The notes under the pieces were generated by a model. It was not told the origin of the DNA, did not search any database, and saw only the letters and a list, made by a program, of their open reading frames with translations. Shown piece by piece: positions 29,261 to 39,286 of a DNA stretch of 62,616 nucleotides. How positions within the stretch are numbered: position 1 is the first letter of the stretch; each line of letters starts with the position of its first letter. This DNA is from OCS155 cluster bacterium AG-426-D23 (lineage in GTDB: Bacteria; Actinomycetota; Acidimicrobiia; Actinomarinales; Actinomarinaceae). The translations under genes were made by a program, and so were the position numbers. The stretch is taken from contig QCNO01000005.1 of assembly GCA_003213165.1 (NCBI GenBank), positions 1 to 62,616 on the forward strand, given 5' to 3'.

Positions 29261-30439
29261 TTATTTAATATTTATTGAGAAATAATTTCTTTTACCTAAT
29301 TTTAGTGTTTTTCCTCTAATCAGGCTAAGTTCAATATCCAATTGATCATGTTTCTGACCTTCTATTGCAAAACTGCCAGCTGTTATCAATCTTCTTGCTT
29401 CAGAGTTTGATTTCGTAATATTTAAATCAGTAAAAATCTTAGGTAAATGAAGAATTTCATTGTCATCTACATAATATTCAGGTATTTCATCTGGTACATC
29501 TTTGTTAATTGTGACATTTTTAAATTGATTTTCAGCTTTTTTTGCATCACTCTTAGAATATAACTCTGTAACAACTAATTCACCAAGAAGTTTCTTATAT
29601 TCAAATGGATTTTGTTTCTTATTAAGTACACTATTTTTCATCTTATTAATTTCATCAAGCTCTAAATCAGTTAACATGGTGAAATATTCCCACATAATAT
29701 TGTCAGGTATACTCATAATTTTTCCATAGATGTTAGATGGAGTGTCAGTAACTGAAATATAATTATTAAGCGATTGGGACATTTTTTTATTTCCATCTGT
29801 CCCGACTAATAATGGAAATGTCATAGCAATTTGTGGTTCAAGATTATAAAATTTTTGCACTTCTCTACCCAACATTAAATTCCAAAGTTGATCATGCCCA
29901 CCAATTTCAATATCAGCTTTTACAGCGACAGAATCGTAGCCTTGAAACAGTGGATAAAAGAATTCTGTTAAGGATATGGGATTTCCATCTTTGTACCTAT
30001 TAGCGAAATCTTCACGTTCTAGCATTTGCGCCAAAGTTGTTGATGATGATAGATGAACCAATTCTGAAGTTGACAACTTTGCTAACCAATCTTTGTTGCT
30101 TACAATTTCAAGATTTTCTTTATTAAGAATATTTTTTATTATTGGAAGCACTCCCTTTGAATTATCATCTATTTGATCTTCTTCTAATTGAGTTCTAGTT
30201 TCTGACTTTCCTGAAGGGTCTCCAACTTGAGCAGTAAATTCGCCTAATATTAAAACAGCAGTGTGCCCATAATCTTGAAATTTTCGTAAGGCTCTTAATA
30301 TTGCATACCATCCTAAAGTTACATCAGGAGCTGTTGGATCTACACCTAATTTAATCCGTAAAGAATCTTTACTCTTTAATAAATCTTCGAGTGAATCTTT
30401 TGGTGTAATTGCACTTGCTCTATCAATTAAATACTTCAT
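29261..30439 (-). CDS. tyrS: Tyrosyl-tRNA synthetase
   Basis: Class I synthetase charging tRNA-Tyr. The HIGH-type motif reads PTAPDVTLGW (residues 35-44) and the KMSKS loop reads KKMSQSLNN; the C-terminal S4 RNA-binding domain is visible in the last 60 residues (ITKSNSEARRLITAGSF). The start is placed at ATG 30439, where ATGA overlaps the mpg stop; an earlier in-frame codon at 30463 would add eight residues not typical of the family. With this start the protein has 392 residues. Last gene of the infC operon; the rRNA operon follows on the same strand. Confidence 0.95.
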   Translation of the reverse strand: MKYLIDRASAITPKDSLEDLLKSKDSLRIKLGVDPTAPDVTLGWYAILRALRKFQDYGHTAVLILGEFTAQVGDPSGKSETRTQLEEDQIDDNSKGVLPIIKNILNKENLEIVSNKDWLAKLSTSELVHLSSSTTLAQMLEREDFANRYKDGNPISLTEFFYPLFQGYDSVAVKADIEIGGHDQLWNLMLGREVQKFYNLEPQIAMTFPLLVGTDGNKKMSQSLNNYISVTDTPSNIYGKIMSIPDNIMWEYFTMLTDLELDEINKMKNSVLNKKQNPFEYKKLLGELVVTELYSKSDAKKAENQFKNVTINKDVPDEIPEYYVDDNEILHLPKIFTDLNITKSNSEARRLITAGSFAIEGQKHDQLDIELSLIRGKTLKLGKRNYFSINIK

Positions 30440-31008
30440 TTTATAATTAATGAAAATCTCCAAAGATTCTTATCATTCCTTTTTGCATTTTTTCTTGGTC
30501 TAGCAATAGCCTGGTCCAGTGGGTGAATCCTTGGTGACAAGTCCACAATCCCAGTTAGTAAATTATATCCGTCGAACGTATCATCTATGCCTAAACCTTT
30601 TGTTATATTTCCAGGACCATTTAAATTATCAGTTTTCATTTTTGTTTTACGTCTCTTTTCAATATGTTTTTTGCCAATCAATATTTTTCCAGATTTAATT
30701 AAGACAGCTTCGCCAGAACCTTTCTTTCCAGCTAACAAAAATAATCCTCTGTTTGAACCATAAGATCTTAATACACTCATATAAGGTGGTCCTAATGTTA
30801 ATGATGTGGGAATATTTTTATAAGTATTAAATAATGCCATCTTGTCTGTGTTTTTTCTTCCATAGGCCTCTGTTTCCGTAATCATAATTTCTACAAATTT
30901 GTCTTTAATAGTTGTAGAAAGACGCATACCTAAAATATCAACCGCAGCTTTGGCAGAGCTTTGTGATAGTGTTTTTAGTACTCTATTATTTAAACCTAAT
31001 GTTTCCAT
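30436..31008 (-). CDS. mpg: 3-methyladenine DNA glycosylase (AAG/MPG family)
   Basis: Base-excision enzyme that removes alkylated purines. The family is recognised from TETEAYG (catalytic Glu near residue 43), the LGPPYMSVLRSYG segment aligning with the GPPG..YVYLIYGM motif, GEAVLIKSG, and GPGNITKGLGID near residue 130. The sequence around the second block is quite divergent (YGSNRGLFLLAG). The 190 residues are typical. It is coupled on both sides: its start shares one base with the pheT stop and its stop overlaps tyrS. Confidence 0.85.
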   Translation of the reverse strand: METLGLNNRVLKTLSQSSAKAAVDILGMRLSTTIKDKFVEIMITETEAYGRKNTDKMALFNTYKNIPTSLTLGPPYMSVLRSYGSNRGLFLLAGKKGSGEAVLIKSGKILIGKKHIEKRRKTKMKTDNLNGPGNITKGLGIDDTFDGYNLLTGIVDLSPRIHPLDQAIARPRKNAKRNDKNLWRFSLIIK

Positions 31009-33347
31009 TACTCCCCTTTTTCGTTGAGAGTAATATTAAATTTTGAAGTTAATTTATCAACAATCATATTAAGTATCTCAGTATTCTCTTTTTCATTGTA
31101 TGTTTTTTCATAGCTTCTAGTAACTATTCTAATTCCTAAATTACGAGTTTTCTCGAAAGCATAATCATCAAATACTTTTATAGAATTTTCATTATTCTGT
31201 AGTAAATTTTCTACTTCTTGAATTAAGTCATTTGCATTCAAATCTCTATTTACTTTGAAAGACAAATCAAACTTAATAAATGGATAGTGCGATAATGGTT
31301 TGTAATTAGAAGTATTTAAACCTTCAAAATTTAGTTCTTCTAAATATATTTGTGACAAAAACAAATTTTCAGATAAATCTAGCTCCTCTTTAAGTAGATA
31401 AGATAATTGTCCAGTATGTCCAACTAATTTGTTATCTACCATGATTACATAAGAATTGTTTTGGTGAAATCCAGGCTTTGAAAGTTGTTCGAAACTTACT
31501 CCAGGTAATATTTTTCTCAGAAAAGAAGCAATGTACTGCATTGGGTTAATTTTGGAGTTGTTATCTGGGACTAAAAAACCAAGAGTATAATCCTGTTTAG
31601 GAATCTTTTTATAATTTTTGTTTGTTGAATTGTTGTATATATTATTTATCTCAAAGTATTTTCCAGAAAAATTATTTTGTTCGTAATTAAATTTATATGT
31701 TTTGATTAACGAATAATATAAATTTGTTCGTAAATACTCTTGCGTTTGATCAATAGGATTTAAAACTTTGACTCCTTCTTTATCAGGATCAAAAAATTCA
31801 TTGTATTCTTTTTGAGTAAAAGATAAAGATTGAGTTTCATTAAATTTTTCTAAACTTAACTTATCTATAAAATATTTACGTACATTCCAATAATTTCCAA
31901 CTTGATTTAAATTATTTCCTATCGGTAACGTAGATTTAAAATTATTAAATCCGTAATGTTTAGCAATCTCCTCAATTAAGTCAATTGGTCGTTCTAAATC
32001 ATATCTCCAACTTGGCTGTTTAAACTTTATGGTATCTTTTTTGATTTCACTTTCAATGGATAATGATTTAAGAGTTGATGTAATAAATTTATTATCTATA
32101 ACTTGACCAAGTATAGATTCTATTAAGCTTGTATCGAAAGTAATAAAATTTTCACTTTCGGTTTGTTTAGAGCTATCTGAAATTTCGCTGTATTGTATAT
32201 TTTCATCTAATTCATACAGATTAGTAAATCTTTTTAAGCCATAAGCTTGTATATTTCTGTCTATACCGCGTTCAAATCGAACTGAAGCATCTGAAATTAA
32301 ATTTAATTTCCTTGAAGTTTTCATTATTGATACTTTGTCAAAGTAAGCACTTTCTATAAGAAGATTACGTGTTGCATTAGTTACTTCTGTATCAAAACCA
32401 CCCATTACTCCTGCTAATGCTATTGGTTCATTATTATCGGTTATAATTAAATCTTCATTATCTAAAGTTCTTATTTGCTCATCAAGTGTTTTAAGTTTTT
32501 CACCTTCTTTGGCCTTTCTGACTGATATGGTTCCATACAGTTTATCTCTATCAAAAGCGTGCAATGGCTGACCAATGTCATGTAATACATAATTTGTATA
32601 ATCGACTACATTATTTATTATTCTTACACCTATATTCGACAATCTGTATTTAATGAGAAATGATGAATCTTTAATTGAGATATTTTCAATTTCTATAGAT
32701 TGATAGGATGAACAAAGTTTTGACTTTCCACTATTTACTTTTAAAACGGGTTTTAATTTAGGATTTAATGGGTGTTCAATCTTTTTAAGTTTTTTATTTA
32801 AATATGTAGACAATTCACGAGCAATTCCTAGATACGACATGCAATCTCCTCTGTTAGGTGTGACTCCTACTTCCCAGTATGAGTCTGTAGAATTATAAGT
32901 TTTTGATAAATCAGACCCTATTTTGAATGATTCGTCCAAAATTAAAATACCGTCATGTTCATCCCATAAATTTAATTCTGAAGCGGAACAAATCATTCCA
33001 TTCGACTCTACTCCTCTAATGTCTCGCTTGTCGATTTTAAAAGAGTCTTTTATATAAGAATTAGGCAAGGCAACAGGAACAATTGCACCTTCTTCAAAAT
33101 TCCATGCTCCACATACAATCTCATAGACCTTATTTCCTACATCAACTTTTGTAACTCTTACTTTATCTGCATTAGGATGTGGATATATTTCTACAACTTT
33201 TCCAACAATAATATTTTTGTAATCCGGCTTAATTAATTTGTAATCTTCAATTTCGAAACCTAATGACTCTAAGGCCGTTGATAAGTCAGTATCATCAATA
33301 TCTGTTAAATCTATCCAGTCTTGCAACCATGATCTTAATAATTTCAT
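31008..33347 (-). CDS. pheT: Phenylalanyl-tRNA synthetase beta subunit
   Basis: Large subunit of the tetrameric PheRS, responsible for tRNA binding and editing. Domains in order are an N-terminal tRNA-binding EMAP-like domain (residues 40-150, with VGKVVEIYPHPNADKVRV, in parts), B3/B4 editing (about 210-385), B5 (about 400-470), a catalytic-like core, and a C-terminal ferredoxin-like anticodon domain from about residue 685 (HYPFIKFDLSFKV). The 779 residues are full length. It overlaps pheS by 1 nt and mpg by 1 nt. Confidence 0.97.
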   Translation of the reverse strand: MKLLRSWLQDWIDLTDIDDTDLSTALESLGFEIEDYKLIKPDYKNIIVGKVVEIYPHPNADKVRVTKVDVGNKVYEIVCGAWNFEEGAIVPVALPNSYIKDSFKIDKRDIRGVESNGMICSASELNLWDEHDGILILDESFKIGSDLSKTYNSTDSYWEVGVTPNRGDCMSYLGIARELSTYLNKKLKKIEHPLNPKLKPVLKVNSGKSKLCSSYQSIEIENISIKDSSFLIKYRLSNIGVRIINNVVDYTNYVLHDIGQPLHAFDRDKLYGTISVRKAKEGEKLKTLDEQIRTLDNEDLIITDNNEPIALAGVMGGFDTEVTNATRNLLIESAYFDKVSIMKTSRKLNLISDASVRFERGIDRNIQAYGLKRFTNLYELDENIQYSEISDSSKQTESENFITFDTSLIESILGQVIDNKFITSTLKSLSIESEIKKDTIKFKQPSWRYDLERPIDLIEEIAKHYGFNNFKSTLPIGNNLNQVGNYWNVRKYFIDKLSLEKFNETQSLSFTQKEYNEFFDPDKEGVKVLNPIDQTQEYLRTNLYYSLIKTYKFNYEQNNFSGKYFEINNIYNNSTNKNYKKIPKQDYTLGFLVPDNNSKINPMQYIASFLRKILPGVSFEQLSKPGFHQNNSYVIMVDNKLVGHTGQLSYLLKEELDLSENLFLSQIYLEELNFEGLNTSNYKPLSHYPFIKFDLSFKVNRDLNANDLIQEVENLLQNNENSIKVFDDYAFEKTRNLGIRIVTRSYEKTYNEKENTEILNMIVDKLTSKFNITLNEKGE

Positions 33348-34339
33348 CAGAATTGTTCCAGAAATCTAATATCGTTTTCGTAGAAATTTTTAATATGATC
33401 AATTTTGTATCTTAACATTGCCAAACGTTCAATACCTACACCCCAAGCAAAGCCTTTGTATTCTTTTGAATAACCTACATTTTCAAGAACATTAGGATCA
33501 ACCATACCGCAACCAAGTATTTCAAGCCACGATCCATCATTCCATTTAACTAATACTTCAGCGGATGGTTCAGTAAAAGGAAAAAAATGAGGAATAAATT
33601 TTGTTTCAATATTTTCACCAAAAAACTCTTTAGTAAAATACTCAAGAGTGCCTTTTAAGTCTGTAAAACACAGATTTTTATCAATAGCCAAGCCTTCTAA
33701 TTGATGAAAAACTGGAGAATGAGTTGCATCTAATTGGTCAGATCTGAATACTCTTCCAGGAGCAACTATATAAACAGGTGGATCATTTTGCTCCATATGT
33801 CTTATTTGTACAGTGCTTGTTTGAGTTCTTAAGAGTGTTTCCAAATCAGAATTAAGATAAATTGTATCTGATTCGTATCTAGCTGGATGCCAGTCAGGAG
33901 TGTTTAGAGCATCAAAATTATGCCATGAAGTCTCTGCTTCAGGGCCATAAGCTACTTCATATCCAATAGATGAGAATATATTAACAACTTCATCCATAAC
34001 TGATGAGAGTATATGTTTATATGAACCTTCATTACGAGTCCAATCTATGGTTATATCAGTAAATTCATCATTCTCTTTTTTTTGAAAAGTATCTAATATA
34101 AATTGTTTTTTAGACGATGCAATTTTTGATTCTATTTTTTTAGATAACTCTGTAAGTTTTTTTCCATATATTTTCTTATCTTCATTTGATAAGGTAGGAA
34201 GTTTTTTTCGTTCTTCAGCTAGAAGTGAATCTTTACCTAAATAATCCTTAGAAATTTGATCATATTCATCTGGTATCGTGACTTCTGAAATTCTTAAATC
34301 TAAAGAAGCTAAAATCTTATCAAGATTTAACTCAGGCAT
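33347..34339 (-). CDS. pheS: Phenylalanyl-tRNA synthetase alpha subunit
   Basis: Class II catalytic subunit of PheRS. It has an N-terminal coiled coil (to about residue 85), motif 2 around [14 protein letters not shown] and [10 protein letters not shown], and motif 3 with [14 protein letters not shown] near the C-terminus. The 330 residues are typical. The start overlaps the end of rplT by 8 nt, placing it in the infC-rpmI-rplT-pheST operon. Confidence 0.97.
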   Translation of the reverse strand: MPELNLDKILASLDLRISEVTIPDEYDQISKDYLGKDSLLAEERKKLPTLSNEDKKIYGKKLTELSKKIESKIASSKKQFILDTFQKKENDEFTDITIDWTRNEGSYKHILSSVMDEVVNIFSSIGYEVAYGPEAETSWHNFDALNTPDWHPARYESDTIYLNSDLETLLRTQTSTVQIRHMEQNDPPVYIVAPGRVFRSDQLDATHSPVFHQLEGLAIDKNLCFTDLKGTLEYFTKEFFGENIETKFIPHFFPFTEPSAEVLVKWNDGSWLEILGCGMVDPNVLENVGYSKEYKGFAWGVGIERLAMLRYKIDHIKNFYENDIRFLEQF

Positions 34340-34691
34340 TTAGATTCTTTTTTGCAACATCAACAAGTTTAGAAAAACCTTTAGGATCATTAACAGCTAA
34401 GTCTGCAAGAATTTTTCTGTCGACCTTAATTCCTTCCTTGGTTAGTCCATTAATGAACTTTGAATAAGTCAAACCGTTTTGTCTTGCTGCTGCATTAATT
34501 CTTGATATCCACAATTTTCTAAAATCAGCTTTTTTATCTTTACGATGGGTAAATGCATCAGCTCCTGCATGCATTACCTGTTCTTTTGCAGCTCTTAATC
34601 TTTTACTTCTTGCACCCGTGTAACCCTTGGCATTTTTTAGAACTTTCTTTTTAGATTTTTTACTATGTACGGATCTTTTGATTCTAACCAT
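34332..34691 (-). CDS. rplT: 50S ribosomal protein L20
   Basis: Binds 23S rRNA early in 50S assembly. The family is recognised from the basic N-terminal extension and the conserved block [23 protein letters not shown] (in parts, residues 54-77). The length of 119 residues is standard. In several bacteria L20 represses its own operon by binding the infC leader; the leader hairpin at 35411-35434 is a candidate site. Confidence 0.97.
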   Translation of the reverse strand: MVRIKRSVHSKKSKKKVLKNAKGYTGARSKRLRAAKEQVMHAGADAFTHRKDKKADFRKLWISRINAAARQNGLTYSKFINGLTKEGIKVDRKILADLAVNDPKGFSKLVDVAKKNLNA

Positions 34692-34693
34692 GG

Positions 34694-34882
34694 TTAACCT
34701 AACAACTTTCTAATTTTTCTGCTGTCTCCTTTAGAAGATTCAATATCTCTTTTTAAACGTGACCAAGTTCCTGATCCCTTTGCCAATTTATAATGAGATC
34801 TGTGAGAGCGTCTTCGCATATATTTGCCTGTCCCACTAACTCGAACTCTTTTCGACATTCCTTTGTGAGTTTTATGTTTCAT
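34694..34882 (-). CDS. rpmI: 50S ribosomal protein L35
   Basis: Small basic ribosomal protein of 62 residues starting [20 protein letters not shown], with the family's KTHKG and GTGK motifs and RRRSHRSH. It overlaps infC by 4 nt (ATGA) and lies 2 nt before rplT. Confidence 0.96.
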   Translation of the reverse strand: MKHKTHKGMSKRVRVSGTGKYMRRRSHRSHYKLAKGSGTWSRLKRDIESSKGDSRKIRKLLG

Positions 34883-35394
34883 TTTCTACCTCCAATTGGT
34901 GCTAAAACCATAGTTATTGATCTACCGTCAGGATTTGAAGTAGATTCTAATTCTGCAATATCAGACAACTCTTCTTTGTAGTTATCTAATACTTTTTGTC
35001 CAAATTCTGGATGTTCTGCTTCTCTACCTCTAAATCTCATAGTAAATTTAACCTTGTCACCAGTTTCTAAAAACTTTCTTGATTTTTGCAACTTAATTTT
35101 GAAATCATTTGTATCTATTTTGGGCTTTAATTGTATTTCCTTTACAGATATTTTGACCTGATTTTTTTTGGATTCTTTAGCTTTTTGAGCAAGTTCATAT
35201 TTATATTTTCCATAATCCATCAATCTTGCAACAGGCGGTTTACTCTCTGGAGATACTTCTACTAAATCAAGTTCTAATTCATTTGCTATAATTAAAGCTT
35301 TTTTTAATTCTAGAACTCCAACTTGCACACCATCTGGTGCTATTACTCTAAGCTCCTTAGATTTTATAGCTTCATTAATCTTAAGTTCTGGTAT
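34879..35394 (-). CDS. infC: Translation initiation factor IF-3, non-AUG start
   Basis: Prevents 30S-50S joining and discriminates against non-canonical start codons. The first standard start in frame (GTG at 35328) would remove the conserved N-terminal segment INEAIKSKELRVIAPDG. That segment is encoded upstream in an open frame bounded by a TGA at 35407-35409, and contains only AUU and AUA as possible starts. AUA at 35394 is chosen because it sits 6 nt behind AAAGGGG, giving 171 residues, the normal length; AUU at 35400 is the alternative. A rare start is the rule for infC in many bacteria, where IF-3 represses its own gene through it. Confidence 0.93.
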   Translation of the reverse strand: MPELKINEAIKSKELRVIAPDGVQVGVLELKKALIIANELELDLVEVSPESKPPVARLMDYGKYKYELAQKAKESKKNQVKISVKEIQLKPKIDTNDFKIKLQKSRKFLETGDKVKFTMRFRGREAEHPEFGQKVLDNYKEELSDIAELESTSNPDGRSITMVLAPIGGRK

Positions 35395-35400
35395 GTTAAT

Positions 35401-35407
35401 CCCCTTT
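35401..35407 (-). promoter_or_regulatory. Shine-Dalgarno of infC
   Basis: AAAGGGG on the minus strand, 6 nt upstream of the AUA at 35394. It decides the start, because no AUG, GUG or UUG in frame follows at a usable distance. Confidence 0.75.
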
Positions 35408-35410
35408 CAT

Positions 35411-35434
35411 AAAAAAAACGGCACGAAGCCGTTT
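35411..35434 (-). terminator. Attenuator-like terminator in the infC leader
   Basis: Stem AAACGGC/GCCGTTT with loop TTCGT, followed by a T-run (the run of A at 35411-35418 on the plus strand), ending 4 nt before the infC Shine-Dalgarno. A terminator between the promoter and infC implies control by transcription attenuation, as reported for L20 in Bacillus. Confidence 0.75.
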
Positions 35435-35485
35435 GTTTAACCTCACTATTATTCACAGTAGGTGGAACATTGTTCGCTTAATTGA

Positions 35486-35514
35486 ATTATAACGTGAATA
35501 TTAAATAAAATTAA
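35486..35514 (-). promoter_or_regulatory. Promoter of the infC operon
   Basis: On the minus strand TTAATT (35509-35514), 17 nt, then a perfect TATAAT (35486-35491). The predicted start near 35479 gives a leader of about 85 nt. The -35 overlaps the stop codon of ribH. Confidence 0.75.
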
Positions 35515-35909
35515 GTAAAAAGATTATTTATAGCAAATGCAGCTTGAGATCCTTTATTGTTAGCGTCTTCTTTAGACCTATCATAGGCATCATTTACATC
35601 ATGAACATTTAAAACACAATTTGCAATATATATATTTTTGTCAATCGTCAATTTTATTAAACCATCTATTACACCTTGTGAGATATATTCGTAGTGATCA
35701 GTACCACCTTTAATAATTGCACCTATTGCAACAAACTTATCATATTTATCTGTAAGGGAGTTAATTTTATGAACAATTTCCCACGCTCCAGTCACTTTAT
35801 GAGTATCAATTGTAAATTTTGGATCTAAAGAATTAGTAAAACCATCAATCAATCCATTAGAAATATCTTCGTAATAATCAGAAATAACGACAGCAATATT
35901 ACTCATCAT
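35511..35909 (-). CDS. ribH: 6,7-dimethyl-8-ribityllumazine synthase
   Basis: Penultimate step of riboflavin synthesis. Recognised from [17 protein letters not shown], the substrate motif [22 protein letters not shown] (with the catalytic His) and the VLNV segment. About 132 residues, slightly short. The ATG codons at 35909 and 35906 both lie inside the end of ribBA; a TTG further upstream is less likely. It is the last gene of the long minus-strand array. Confidence 0.94.
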   Translation of the reverse strand: MMSNIAVVISDYYEDISNGLIDGFTNSLDPKFTIDTHKVTGAWEIVHKINSLTDKYDKFVAIGAIIKGGTDHYEYISQGVIDGLIKLTIDKNIYIANCVLNVHDVNDAYDRSKEDANNKGSQAAFAINNLFT

Positions 35910-37101
35910 CAAAATCGTGACCCATCTTATCTTTTTTAGTCTCGAGATACTTAGAATTTTCAGGTGTTTGTTTGCCTAAGAGTGGAGTTCTCTTTGTAAT
36001 ATTTAGACCGTATCCTTCTAAACCAGCTCTTTTGGACGGATTGTTTGTTAATAAATTCATATTAGTTATTCCTAAATTTCTTAAAATTAATGCACCAGTA
36101 CCATAATCACGCTGATCATTTTTGAAACCAAGTTTTAAATTTGCATCTACAGTATCTTCACCGTCATCTTGAAGTGAGTAGGCTTTTATTTTATTTCCAA
36201 GACCAATACCTCTTCCTTCGTGACCTCTCATATAAAGTAAGACACCACTTTTATTATTAGATATAGCTTGCAGTGCACTTGAAAGTTGTGATCCACAGTC
36301 ACATTTTTTTGAAAAAAGTGTATCACCTGTTAAACATTCTGAGTGTACGCGAACCATGGTGTCTTCTCCTGACAAGTAATCGCCAAAAGTTAAAGCAATA
36401 TGTTCAGTATTGTCTACATTATCTTTGAAAACATGGCCCATAAATTCACCGTAGTCTGTTGGTATTTTAGATTTTGAAACGAATTCAACTGGGTTCGAAG
36501 CATCAAGTCGGTATTGTATAAGATCTTTAATAGTACCTATTGGTATATTGTGAACTTCAGAAAATTTAATCAAATCCTCTAATCTAGCCATTGTTCCATC
36601 TTCATTTATAATTTCGCAGATAACAGCAACTTCTTTGTGATTTGAAATTGTACATAAATCAACAGCTGCTTCTGTATGACCTGCTCTCCTAAGGACACCT
36701 CCATCCATTGCTTGTAAAGGAAAGATATGGCCTGGAACATTAAATGATTCACGCGTTGAATCGTCATTAGCTAATCCTTTAATAGTTTTAAATCTGTCTT
36801 CAGCAGAGATTCCAGTAGTAACACCATCCCCCTTCAAATCAACTGAATGAGTATATGGTGTTTGCATTTCGTTATTCACACCTTCCATTAATGGTAATTT
36901 CAATTTTTTAGCTACTGTAGAAGAAATTGGAGCACAAACTAAACCTTTACCATAAGTAATCATGAAATTTATATGGTCTGCAGTCAAGTACTTAGATGAT
37001 ATAACTAAGTCTCCTTCATTCTCGCGTTCTTCATCATCGACGAGAATTATCATTTCTCCTTTTGCAAAAAGGTCAATTATTTCTTTTATGTCACTTATCA
37101 T
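35899..37101 (-). CDS. ribBA: Bifunctional DHBP synthase / GTP cyclohydrolase II
   Basis: Supplies both precursors of riboflavin. The N-terminal RibB domain (residues 1-200) has the metal-binding [12 protein letters not shown] and HTEAAVDL. The C-terminal RibA domain (205-400) has the zinc cysteines in [18 protein letters not shown] and the GHEGRGIGL motif. The 400 residues are full length. It overlaps ribE by 11 nt upstream and ribH downstream, within the ribD-ribE-ribBA-ribH order. Confidence 0.97.
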   Translation of the reverse strand: MISDIKEIIDLFAKGEMIILVDDEERENEGDLVISSKYLTADHINFMITYGKGLVCAPISSTVAKKLKLPLMEGVNNEMQTPYTHSVDLKGDGVTTGISAEDRFKTIKGLANDDSTRESFNVPGHIFPLQAMDGGVLRRAGHTEAAVDLCTISNHKEVAVICEIINEDGTMARLEDLIKFSEVHNIPIGTIKDLIQYRLDASNPVEFVSKSKIPTDYGEFMGHVFKDNVDNTEHIALTFGDYLSGEDTMVRVHSECLTGDTLFSKKCDCGSQLSSALQAISNNKSGVLLYMRGHEGRGIGLGNKIKAYSLQDDGEDTVDANLKLGFKNDQRDYGTGALILRNLGITNMNLLTNNPSKRAGLEGYGLNITKRTPLLGKQTPENSKYLETKKDKMGHDFDDE

Positions 37102-37666
37102 AATTTAATTTTTCTAAATACTTTATTACAATATCGTACTCAACATTAACTGAGTTATTAATTTTTAAATGTTTCAAGTTGGTTCTTTTATAAGTTTCTT
37201 CAATGACAGCAACACTAAATTTATCTTTTGTTGGTTCTACTACCGTTAAAGATATTCCATTAATTGTAATAGATCCTTTATCTACAATATATTTTTCATC
37301 AGCATATTTAAAATAAAAATTCCATAACTCATTATCTAACTTAGTAACTTCATCTAACTCTATAACTCCATCAACGTGTCCTTGTACAATATGACCACTA
37401 AGAAGAGTGTTTACAGTTAGAGGCAACTCCATATTTACATATCCGCAATGATCTTTATTAAGAGATGTTCTTGATATTGTCTCATCAGATATTTGAAATA
37501 GTAAGTTGTTGTCAATATATTCTCTTAGTGTTAAGCAACATCCATCTATTGATATACTTGTACCCTGTTCTAGATTATAAAAGTTATCGTCATCGGTTGA
37601 GATCAATAAATGATCTTCTTCAAGTGTTTTTACACTTCCCACAGATTTTACAATTCCAGTGAACAT
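37091..37666 (-). CDS. ribE: Riboflavin synthase alpha chain
   Basis: Dismutates two lumazines to riboflavin. Two homologous lumazine-binding halves are visible: [10 protein letters not shown] with SIDGCCLTL (first half), and [10 protein letters not shown] with [10 protein letters not shown]'s equivalent at about residues 132-145 (second half). The 191 residues are typical. The gap to ribD is only 5 nt. Confidence 0.96.
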   Translation of the reverse strand: MFTGIVKSVGSVKTLEEDHLLISTDDDNFYNLEQGTSISIDGCCLTLREYIDNNLLFQISDETISRTSLNKDHCGYVNMELPLTVNTLLSGHIVQGHVDGVIELDEVTKLDNELWNFYFKYADEKYIVDKGSITINGISLTVVEPTKDKFSVAVIEETYKRTNLKHLKINNSVNVEYDIVIKYLEKLNYDK

Positions 37667-37671
37667 GTAAA

Positions 37672-38667
37672 CTAATTATAAATGTGTAATGAATTATCTT
37701 TAAGCTGAATTTTCTTAATCTGATTCAAATCGTTCATTAAATATTTAATAATATGATTGTCAATGGATAATCCATCGATGATTATATTTTCTGATACAAA
37801 TTTATAAAAATAATCGTATATTTTTGAAGAAATGAATAATTTATGTACATAATTTCCTCCTTCAACCAATAATGACCTTATATTTTGGTTATTCATATAT
37901 AAGTCTAAATTCTCAAAAGTTAATTCATTGATATTAACAACATTAGGTAACTTGTTATCAAAAGATGTTAGAAATAATTTTTCACTATGCTTTTTTGCAT
38001 ATTTCTCAATATCATTGCGACCATTTCCCCAAAGAACATATTTATAAATATCAATATGGCTAAGCGAGCTTAGTCTTATGTTTAACTGTGGATTATCTGT
38101 TATTAGTGTATTTTTACCTATCAAAATAGCGTCGACAGTAGATCTAAGTAAATGGGTAAAATCAAGTGATTCAGAATTAGTAATATATTTAGATGATTCA
38201 GAGTAATCAAAAATTTTATTGTCTTTACTCGTAGCTATTTTCCCTATATAGGTAATAGAATTATTACCATTATTTTTTTTGTCATAGTTTGGATTTACAA
38301 AATTGTTAACGCCTTCAATTAACGTAACATTTAAACCATTGTTCTTGAGTTTTGCAATACTTTTTCCAAAGGTTCTTTTATCAGAATCAATGTCACCTAT
38401 TACTACATTTTGAATTTTTGTTTTTAAAAGTTCATCAGCGCAGGAAGGTGATGAGTCTGTATGGTAACAAGGTTCTAAAGTTACATATAAAGTATCAGTA
38501 GATTCTATTTGGGTATTATTAATTATCTCAATTTCTGCATGATTAGTGCCTTTACCCTTATGATGCCCCATTGCTTTTACTTTATTATGTTTGTTTAAAA
38601 GTACGGCACCTACTTTAGGATTAGGAAATGCTTCAGCTTTTAATGCTTCAATAACGGCTAGATGCAT
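37672..38667 (-). CDS. ribD: Bifunctional riboflavin deaminase/reductase
   Basis: Deaminates and then reduces the early riboflavin intermediate. The deaminase domain has the zinc motifs THAE-type NHAEIEI and PCYHTDSSPSC; the reductase domain follows from about residue 140, with SVDAILIGKNT-like STVDAILIGKNT. The start is set at ATG 38667 because the family begins close to the MxxA(I)E helix; an in-frame ATG at 38727 lies inside rpe and would add 20 atypical residues. The Shine-Dalgarno is weak. 331 residues. Confidence 0.92.
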   Translation of the reverse strand: MHLAVIEALKAEAFPNPKVGAVLLNKHNKVKAMGHHKGKGTNHAEIEIINNTQIESTDTLYVTLEPCYHTDSSPSCADELLKTKIQNVVIGDIDSDKRTFGKSIAKLKNNGLNVTLIEGVNNFVNPNYDKKNNGNNSITYIGKIATSKDNKIFDYSESSKYITNSESLDFTHLLRSTVDAILIGKNTLITDNPQLNIRLSSLSHIDIYKYVLWGNGRNDIEKYAKKHSEKLFLTSFDNKLPNVVNINELTFENLDLYMNNQNIRSLLVEGGNYVHKLFISSKIYDYFYKFVSENIIIDGLSIDNHIIKYLMNDLNQIKKIQLKDNSLHIYN

Positions 38668-38698
38668 ACTGTTTGGAAACTCTAAAAAGTGTAAAGGT

Positions 38699-39286
38699 TC
38701 AGCCAAAAATTGCTCCACCTTGAACAACTATATCTACTCCAATATCCTTTAGTGAACTCAAGTGGTTATTCTGAATACCGCCATCTGCAATTATTAATCC
38801 ATCATATTTAGGATATAAAGCTTTGAAATTTTTAATTTTATCAATTAAATCTACTGATTGGCCTTGATTTGAAAATCCAGGATTTACGCCTAAAAATAAA
38901 ACAGCCGAAGAATATTCTAGATATTCTTTGAATTTTGAATTATCGGTATTTGGCAATGTAGCTACACCAAGGTTTGTAAATTCATTACTTAAATTAATAA
39001 AGTCTTCAATAGGTGTTGATTCAAGATGAATTGATACCAAGTCTGCTCCGTGTGCAAAAGCTAATGGAGCAAGTTTTACATTATCTTCGACCATTAATTG
39101 TACGTCTACTTTGTAATCAGTTTGATTTTTCACTTCTTTTATATGACTAAATGACATCGAAATATTATTTGTGAAATGTCCATCAGTAATATCTACATGT
39201 ATTTGATCAAATTTAGATGAATGTCGTTGAATGCTCTGTAAGATATTTAATTGATCTGCTGCTTGAATACTTGCCGAAATGATCAT
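38699..39286 (-). CDS. rpe: Ribulose-phosphate 3-epimerase
   Basis: Interconverts ribulose-5-phosphate and xylulose-5-phosphate. The TIM-barrel family shows HVDITDGHFTNN (metal His and Asp), VQLMVED, VSIHLE, LFLGVNPGFSNQ and IIADGGIQ (second catalytic Asp). The 195 residues are shorter than the usual 215-225, lacking part of the N- and C-terminal strands. Placed before the rib genes, it may support ribulose-5-phosphate supply for RibB. Overlaps fmt by 4 nt. Confidence 0.92.
   Translation of the reverse strand: MIISASIQAADQLNILQSIQRHSSKFDQIHVDITDGHFTNNISMSFSHIKEVKNQTDYKVDVQLMVEDNVKLAPLAFAHGADLVSIHLESTPIEDFINLSNEFTNLGVATLPNTDNSKFKEYLEYSSAVLFLGVNPGFSNQGQSVDLIDKIKNFKALYPKYDGLIIADGGIQNNHLSSLKDIGVDIVVQGGAIFG

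Noticed and set aside
29216-29280. A specific rRNA promoter
   Set aside because: Several AT-rich hexamer pairs fit poorly (spacers of 15 nt or weak -35); I could not choose one honestly.
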